Positions 56,988-64,000 of a stretch of DNA of 64,000 nucleotides are shown here, one piece after another (position 1 is the first letter of the stretch; each line of letters opens with the position of its first letter). Source of the stretch: Undaria pinnatifida (lineage: Eukaryota; Sar; Phaeophyceae; Laminariales; Alariaceae); the NCBI GenBank assembly GCA_012845835.1, contig JABAKD010000028.1, forward strand, positions 9,703,689 to 9,767,688, written 5' to 3'. Made by a program: the position numbers and the translations under genes. The notes under the pieces were generated by a model, which saw nothing but the letters and a program-made list of their open reading frames with translations, searched no databases and was not told the DNA's origin.

Positions 56988-57836
56988 AGAGGGGGGTCGA
57001 GGATAGACAGCGAGGTGGTTAAAACAAAAGGATTAGTTGGAGGCGTCGTATACGCGACACCGTCGTTAGCGTTGTGTCGCCCAATGGGCTATATAACAGG
57101 CATTGTACCACCGGTTCGTCAAGTCACTGATGACTCTTCTCACGGGCGGATATCCGTTCCGCGATTATTTTTTTTAAACAGCTCCGTGGAGCGGTTCTTA
57201 CTCCGTACACATCTCTGCTGATAACGGGGGGCATCATCCGCAGAAGAGGGGCCCAAGCAGAAAATTATATGGTGGGGAACAGAGGTCAGGACGGGGATGG
57301 GCGCAGGGCAACGGAGGAAACTGTGGGGGGAAGGGTGTCTGCGATGCGCTCGAACCGGACAGACCAGGATCTCGGCATCCCAAGCGGCTTCTTTCTTCTT
57401 GGCGCATCAAATACCGGCGTATTGTCCACAGCAGAATCCGCAGAGTGTTCCCGCCATAGAATACAACGATGAAGGCGTGTGACATGATGTGTCGCCCATC
57501 GCCACGGTGTCACTAGAACGGGTGCTACACCCTGGCTCATTAGATTGAAGGGTAAAATCGATAGTGCAGCGCCAATTCCATTGCCCTGCTGTTTCCTACG
57601 TGCAAAAAATGTAAGGTTAGATGGTCGTATGATGTAATACCGTATCTGGGGATAATATCACAATGCTGCCAATTACAGGACAAATAACTATCTGCATCGC
57701 CATGTCCGTTGCGCTCAAAGACAAAAGCACAGGGATACCGGCGAGGGTCAACTTCTGAGTGTATGTGCGTACAGCAGCAGCAGTAGTAATAGTGGCAGTA
57801 GTGGTGGCAGTACGGGTAGTAGTACGTGGTACCTAC

Positions 57837-57987
57837 CTGTTGCCAAGTATACATCAACGACCTCGACAAACCTAAGAAGCACAGGGAAGTCCGCTGGATG
57901 GGGGATTTCAACTTGCATATTGAGCGCCGCTATTCTTGTATTGATCACGCAAGCCAAACAGCATGGCATGATGTTTCTCGACGCCAT
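57837..57987 (-). CDS. Candidate internal or first exon, hydrophobic protein
   Basis: On the minus strand a CATTCAG acceptor precedes ATGGCG, and the exon ends with CAACAG and a consensus GTAGGT donor. It reads MASRNIMPCCLACVIN, ALNMQVEIPHPADFPV, RFVEVVDVYLATG. Either the ATG is the start or the exon is internal. The plus strand is also open across it, but its splice context is weaker. Flanking exons were not found. Confidence 0.33.
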
Positions 57988-59614
57988 CTGAATGCTGGTA
58001 CCGATTTTGAGCTTCTGCTATTCTTGCCAATTAACTTCGTCAAAATGGATAGAGTGTTCACAATAAGATGACTAGCGTGACACATTGTCATCAGACACAT
58101 TTTCACCAGCCAGACAGCCAACCAGAGAGGTATCGAGTTTCCAATCCACAGACCCTTGGGTGACACCTCGGGAATAAGACGTAACGCGTAAACTAAAGGA
58201 TGAATTTTGGGGCTTTGGCGGCGCTAATCGAGCCACGGCCGTTGCAGCAGCACGCACACGGAACACAAGCGCGCGACCAGCAATTGATAAAAAAACATTG
58301 CCGAGAGAGGATAGGGGTGTCAGCTGTTCTCGTGTGCGAGAGTAAACGTCGAGGACGATCGAGATCTCGACTAACAAAAGTTCGTCGCAGTCGGGTATCA
58401 TAAGAAGCCAAGGCGTCAGAGTTGCTCGCAGGGGGACACGGTTTCGGGCGATCGAAAGCAACAGTGGCGCAAAGCCCAGGGCAGGCTTGAACCAGCAGGC
58501 CCGCAGGTGTGAGCCCTCAAACCTAAGTTGTTGCCCAGCCGTGGTGCGACAATCATCGAGAATGTTTCGAACCAAAGGGGAACTTGAGTGCTTCCAGGGT
58601 CAGAGGGCGCCGGGAGACCGGCGAACCAGAGACACGGACGTCGCGGTTGCGCGGATTCAAACGCAAAACGGAGTCGGCGTTACGACGGGTGCGTGGGGTA
58701 GAAGGACATACTAGTTACACCAAAAAACACAAACGATGAATCACAGACACACGCCGGTCGGAACCAATAAACCACAACACTGTCAGCGGGAATGTGCGTG
58801 GTCGGGGGACTTATCACGGGCAAATACTGCGCCACAAGTGGATCAGCGCTAGCAACGCGACAAGAGCTTAGGGCTTGACACCAGCAGGGAGCACGGCCGA
58901 GGTAGTGGGTGGGAGGAGGGATGCCTGATAGGAAGGGAACCGGTGTGATAGAGGACGGTACTGGCGCGAACAAACGTCGGAACCTCAGAGCGATAAGCCG
59001 ATGCGAGGGCAAGCTTCTCCCTAGCACGGGTCGGTACTGAGTTAACGGCTCGCTCCGGGACTCACAGGAGGGCAGTCGACTACCACTGGACGCGTGGTTT
59101 CCAAAACAGCCGGAGAACACTGAGAAAAGGGAGAAAACAAGTGCCACGCGCACCAGCAACAGTTTAGTGAACGGGAAAAATATATATTTCCTGTAGTCGC
59201 ACTCACAAGTACTTCGTATTGTTCGCTTGTCTTGCCTTCATACCTTCTGAACAAGGGGCGAGGCTAAAGGGGACGACGTCCTCTCGCTTGAGCAAAACGT
59301 ATAGTCTGCTTACCAAAAACACCACGACATAAAATTGGGCCCTTATGAACCTCACATTTGTACAACCCCAGTTGACGCGAACCTTCAATAGAGAACCTCT
59401 TACACAAATCAACAAACCAGGGGATAAATACTCCACTAGTTCCCCGCCAAGGAAAAATAAATAACCCACAGTTAGCTTGCTGGCAAATGGGCCTTTAGCG
59501 ATCACCATTCTTGACCAAACCAAACATTAGCTGGCATATAATGCCCATCCACAGTCATCACACCACACCCACTAAAGATTCCCTGCAGCCGGGCTATAGC
59601 ACTTCACAATCGCC

Positions 59615-60855
59615 TCACGTCAAGTCTTCATCGACGTCACCATCACGACGGCCACGGTTACCACGACCGCGAGTGTCTCGCTCTGATGACTGGGCCTGTG
59701 CCACATTACTAGTGACGCCTAATGTGCCCCCGGTCATTCCTACGGCCGCGTTTTTCATGAGGAAGTCGTCGATGCCGTGATCCGCCGCAAGTGGCACTGA
59801 GAAGCTGTACAGGTTGGACACCGTTGACGGCGACGACGGAAAAGTTGCTGGTGTCCCCGCGGGCGAGAGTGAAGAATGCTTTTCTGTTTCCACAGCGGTT
59901 CGATTGCTCTCGTACGGCTCGGGGGGGGAAGCCAGCATTTCTGCAGGTTCCGCCGTAGCAAGGGCGTTTTCTGGTTTGTGCCACAGGGATTAATCGGGGC
60001 GACAGTGGGGCGAGGGGTCGAGGAGTGAGTAGCACGTTAGCTTTACCTTGTTCCTGTCCGCTTCCAGGACAGGTTCGCCCTCTAACCCGTTGTTAGTATT
60101 CACGCAAGGTTCATAAATAGGCGCGTACAATCTGAAAACAAACACCAAAAAAATGGCGAGTTCTCTCGTTGGCGAAAGCAAATTGGGCGGTTGCCGCCGC
60201 CTACTGATGGTAGCGTGGTGCACCGAGTTACGTTCGAGTCACTTTACTAAGGCGAATATAGTACGGCCACACAATGGCTGACAGTGAACGCTAAATATGT
60301 GTATTTGCGTAGTGTGCTTCTTTTGCTTCTGTTGAGTTTTCGGAGGAGCGTTCCGAACAACACAGCATCCGATCGTTGGCTGATGATAATGACCTAGATG
60401 CCGTCATAGTTGCTGTCAAGGTGGCCAACGATATCTCCTGTTTGATATGAAGCAATTTGCGTGTGTGCTTTCGGGCTGGTATGCGTGACCTGAAAAACAT
60501 CTGCTCAGGAAGTCGCATCTACCTGTGGTAATTTTGTTTCCGCCTTGTTTTGCGGTTATATTTCCTTTGCTTTCAACGCGACCCTGGTCAGTTCACTGGC
60601 TAGAAGAGCGACCATCAGAATAGTTGCAACAACCATTGTACCTTCTCACGTGGCATTATATATTAACATATCTTGCGGTTGTACACTGCTCGCTTCTCTC
60701 GTAGGCTTTGGTCTGGATGCCGTACCTTTTTTGAACGATGGGAAGATTTTTTTTCTAATGGGGGGATACATTAACGGCAAGATTCCATTAGCGCGTAGCA
60801 CATGCTTTTCAGCTTTCGGGTTATATGTTCGTTCTGTGTTTTGGGGAAACGCCAT
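59615..60855 (-). CDS. Candidate minus-strand gene, up to four exons, unresolved joins
   Basis: Possible exons in order of transcription: 60,855-60,726 with ATG (MAFPQNTERTYNPKAEKHV ... RKKIFPSFKK, donor GTACGG); about 60,489-60,395 after TTTCAG (YQTGDIVGHLDSNYDG); 60,131-60,047 after TTTTCAG (LYAPIYEPCVNTNNGLEGE, donor GTAAAG); and about 59,970-59,615 ending in TGA (LASPPEPYESN, NLYSFSVPLAADHGIDDFL, TRGRGNRGRRDGDVDEDL). Each has protein-like composition and at least one good splice site, and the end has an RG-rich basic-acidic tail. The phases do not all agree between neighbours, so one or more borders are wrong or exons are missing. An open hydrophobic frame on the plus strand (60,545-61,009) competes with the first exon. 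Confidence 0.33.
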
Positions 60856-61009
60856 AAATCTGGTATTACTTGGGTCGTGGATAATTTATCTGCTCCTTAC
60901 TTTTGATTTTTTCAAGCTGGCCCAAGCCCCGTCGGGCCCGTGGGTTACTTTGGAGGGATGCTGTGGTGGCTGGATCAAACAGGCCTATCCGCGTGGGAGT
61001 TCCAACTGA

Positions 61010-63790
61010 CACGTTGGCATGCAGGTTATTACTTGAACCGTAACATGTAACCGGAGATACCATAGGAGCTGCACCGATCATGCATGCAACGACAACCCTG
61101 TCTCTGTCTTTCTGCGTCATCGAGCCGGGTCCATCTACCAAGCCGGGAGCAAGACAATGTCGGCCCTGGGCTCCTGTTGAGTACGAGGGCGTAGGTGTGG
61201 GTGTGGCTCTTATACCAAAGTCGCGAGATACAATAAGCTGCTTGCACGACACGGGGGGCAACCGGCCGGTGTTGTGTGCTGTTGTGTGCGGCCCTCGTTT
61301 GCGTCCTGCGTTGATGTGTATTCTACAGCAGCACAGCACGTATTTGCGGGGTTGATTGTAGATTGGACAGGGCGCAAAATATTACGATTGTTCCAAAACA
61401 TCGACAGCTTAGACTGGCTCGGACAGCAAAAACAAGACGGGTCCACAACAGCAGCAGCAAAACAGCAAACAGTACGATGCATATGTTATTTGCTGCAAGA
61501 CGGTGTGTGGCGCTTTGCAGGGCTTCGTGTACGCTTGCTTGCAGTTAGGGTGTAACGGGGCTGTCCAGGCTTGGCAAGACTGTTTTCACGCAATGGGGGG
61601 TAGCCGGAGGGTGCTGTGTACTGCGCTTGCTCTGTGCTATGCGTTTTGCGTTACTTCTAGAAACCTATACGGATACGTAAAAAATTCGATGCTTCCGTGA
61701 ACTATTTCTGGGCCATCGTCCGCTTAAACATGTTTTTAATGACACGTTTCACGCTTTCTTTGAAAACACTACCTGACAGCCAGACACATGTCACCAGCTT
61801 TCGACAAAAGCCACAAATAACCCCGCACACGTCACCAGCTTTCAACATCACCGAACAGCCGGGCACATATCACTAACCGTCAATAGGTGGGTACAGCATC
61901 AGTCAAGGCTGTCAATAATCTATGTCAGGGGCGGTGGGTGCGAACCAATGTCAAATGACACTACGCGCACGGATGACGGATACAACGCACCACTGGGCAA
62001 GGCGCAAGACCTCACCCACTGCTGATATATGATGTACTGCTGCTGTAGATTGTGCTGTCGTGAGATGCTGCAGCTATGAAGCTGTGGTGCCGTTGCTGGT
62101 TACTGTGAGGCTTCAGCTACTACTGCTGTGTGTGCCGAATGCCGGTATGCTAATCGATCCGCGCTCTCGAGCATTCCAACCGAACGTCGTGATTGCTCTA
62201 AGTTGGACGGTCCGGATGAGCAATGTTACAAGTCGCGCCGTAGTACGGCATGGAACACTCACCCCGTTCTGTCCGTTAGACGTGTGTGTACCCCTCCGTG
62301 CAGCATGTGTTTGCGTGTTGCTGCTGTGCTTCTGCTGACGTTGTGTCTGTTGCCATAACACTGCTGCTAATCCTTCTCTGCTGCTGTTTCGCTACGGCCA
62401 TCCTCTCTGTCGCAGCTGCTACAGCCGTTACTCGTTTTTTTTCCTCCGCCATTGATGCACTCTCCTCATCTTACGTGTGCCCCTAAACCGGTGGTCTATC
62501 TATCCCTGAACTGGCGGTCTATCCCTCGTCACTGTAAATCGTCATTCCGTGCATAATATTAAATACCAACAACTGAAGTATAAAAGCATCCCTGTCAATC
62601 ATACCGGTATTCAGTGGGAGTCCCATTTTACTGCGGTGCCGTGGCAGGCCAAAACTTAGAGCGGCACCGCACTACAGTGGGACTCAATATAGTGCGGGAC
62701 CGCACTAGAGCGGGATACACACCATTTTCGTGTATGATCCATCCATATCATATGTATTCACATGTTCACTCTTCAGTATCGCAAAAGACGGTAGTCTAGA
62801 CAGCTGCGGTAAGTCTGTTGCAGTGCCATTGTTTCACAGCTCGGCTATCACCATAGACTCGGATTGCGCATCCGTTATCAGAATGTATCAATCACCTAAG
62901 GCTACGAAAATCGTAGCCCAACACTGTTGCAATGCTGTAGTACGGTGCAAAAGTATATTGATGTAACGCTGTGCAGTATAGCTTGCTGAGCTCTGTTGTG
63001 TTGGCGTTGTGTTGGGATTTCAATTGCCCTGTGCCGCACTGCTCCATACGTAATGACGTGGAGGCGTGTACCGTATAACATTAGGATCGCCAACATAAAA
63101 AAAAAGTCCGGTCCCCCTTTATTGGTGCGGCCGCATTAAAGTGGGACGAAATCGTGCCTGTTTGGAGCGAAACAACTACAGTGGCAGTATACTGTCAGGA
63201 GTATGTTGGCACACAAAGGAGAGGTACACGTGCACCACAGAGTAGCACACGCATGACGTGGTGAAGGGCGGCAGTAGCAGCATTGGCCCCAAACCGGCCT
63301 GGCCGCCCGTCCACCATAACGAAAATGCCTGACACAGGCATTCAACGAATAGAAAGAATGGAAGACAAGCTCCACCAAACATCACAGCAGGGCAGTATAC
63401 ACGTGTACACCAGCTCCGCATGAACTTGTTGCGTGTGGTTGATTGCATGTACGACACCAAGCATATCCGTACAAACATTCAACACAGAAGCGTAGTACAT
63501 TGTGCTGCGTGCCCCCCTTTGAGCGGGACTTGCCGCCGTCGTGATAAGACCACAACGGATGGCGAGCGAGGAATGATGCGATGGGAGTGTTTTTCAAACG
63601 GAATCGTACTACGGCCGAATTCAAAAAGTAAGATGGGATGAGAGCGCTTTCAAATGGAATCGTACTACTCTCGAATTTGAGAAGGAAGGAACCACTTTAG
63701 AACTGCAACCTCATTTCAGGGACACACTACTTGGAATTAGAGTCGGAACATTTTCGCAGTGGGAAAAAGGTTAACACCGATGGGGTTTGC
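61010..63790. other. Gene-poor stretch with CTG runs and pogo-like ends
   Basis: No gene is supported. 62,610-62,720 contains CAGTGGGAGTCCC and ACAGTGGGACTCAATATAG next to GCGGGACCGCACTA, and 63,100-63,150 a partly inverted relative (GTGCGGCCGCATTAAAGTGGGAC). A short direct repeat (AATCGTACTAC with flanks) occurs at about 63,602 and 63,658. Confidence 0.35.
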
Positions 63791-63795
63791 CGTAC

Positions 63796-63898
63796 CTTCT
63801 TCTCGAAGGGCAACGCGTAGGGCTTGCAGCAACTCCCGCTCCTTCTTCAGGAGACTTTGTCGTCTCCCCACAAGCTGCTTTCGAATCTCGAGCTCCCC
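63796..63898 (-). CDS. Coiled-coil exon of a gene extending beyond the window
   Basis: On the minus strand a TGCGCAG acceptor opens a 103-bp exon reading GELEIRKQLVGRRQSLLKKE, RELLQALRVALREE, ending at a GTACGG donor in phase 1. Heptad-like leucine spacing and dense Arg/Glu/Lys point to a coiled coil. Upstream exons lie beyond 64,000 and the downstream exon was not found. The partner protein or role cannot be told from this fragment. Confidence 0.45.
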
Positions 63899-64000
63899 CT
63901 GCGCACGTGAGTAGATACGGAGACAGGTAATTGGTGTGACGTGCGGGTGGCGCGGGTGGATATCGGGACACCACTCACTGCCTGAAGTTGAACCAACAGG

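Noticed and set aside
58680-59159. 159-codon minus-strand frame beginning with a signal-peptide-like stretch
   Set aside because: It opens with TTG rather than ATG, has no splice context and is rich in Ser/Pro/Arg like random GC-rich frames.
60545-61009. 154-codon plus-strand frame with hydrophobic stretches, read as a membrane protein
   Set aside because: It lies opposite candidate minus-strand exons with splice sites; hydrophobicity of the plus strand can follow from the purine-rich minus reading. Not settled, but the minus reading is preferred.

Overview
This window reads as nuclear DNA of an intron-rich, repeat-rich eukaryote. There is no prokaryotic operon structure, the longest plausible coding pieces are short exons joined by GT-AG introns of a few hundred bases to 2 kb, and most of the 64 kb is transposon debris and tandem repeats. 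The mix (long introns, GTT/CAG microsatellites, Ty3/gypsy-type and other LTR elements, degenerate TTAGGG-like tracts) would fit a heterokont alga such as a brown alga. That placement is an inference; the sequence alone does not prove it.

Genes. Two multi-exon genes can be modelled with reading frames that agree across most introns. One (+, about 11.36-18.16 kb) encodes a roughly 275-residue protein resembling the DUF7918 domain, ending in a very basic tail. The other (+, about 34.9-37.78 kb) encodes a membrane-anchored protein with a staphylococcal-nuclease-like fold and the layout of the C3orf33 family. Less certain exons lie at 19.75-20.05 kb and 21.62-22.12 kb (+), 22.81-23.04 kb (+), 51.55-51.63 kb (-), 57.84-57.99 kb (-), 59.6-60.86 kb (-) and 63.80-63.90 kb (-, coiled coil). 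Two Ala-rich paralogous frames sit in tandem at 55.85-56.99 kb (-).

Repeats. 0.2-0.9 kb and 24.2-25.0 kb share one repeat; 6.7-7.6 kb is an inverted copy of 25.1-25.9 kb. 20.9-21.3 kb is GGGTC-rich. 26.4-33.3 kb is a cluster of GGGCC-rich elements with CAGGGC termini, two of which carry a decayed reading frame with BED-finger-like cysteines, suggesting the hAT superfamily. 33.6-34.4 kb is a perfectly phased 149-bp satellite (5 copies). 40.2-42.9 kb is a broken Ty3/gypsy pol fragment (zinc-binding domain, integrase core and a chromo/Tudor-like tail) flanked by LTR-like copies, followed by a second LTR element on the minus strand (42.9-44.1 kb) whose relative at 47.15-49.07 kb is itself split by an 801-bp Harbinger-like MITE. 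52.7-55.6 kb is an array of about 38 units of 75 bp with a partly alternating 150-bp higher-order pattern.

Layout: 0-11 kb repeats with no firm gene; 11-18 kb DUF7918-like gene; 18-24 kb short candidate exons; 24-34.4 kb repeat cluster and satellite; 34.9-37.8 kb C3orf33-like gene; 40-49 kb nested retroelements; 52-57 kb tandem array plus Ala-rich frames; 57-64 kb minus-strand exons. Exon models are by eye; no alignment, splice predictor or database search was run.
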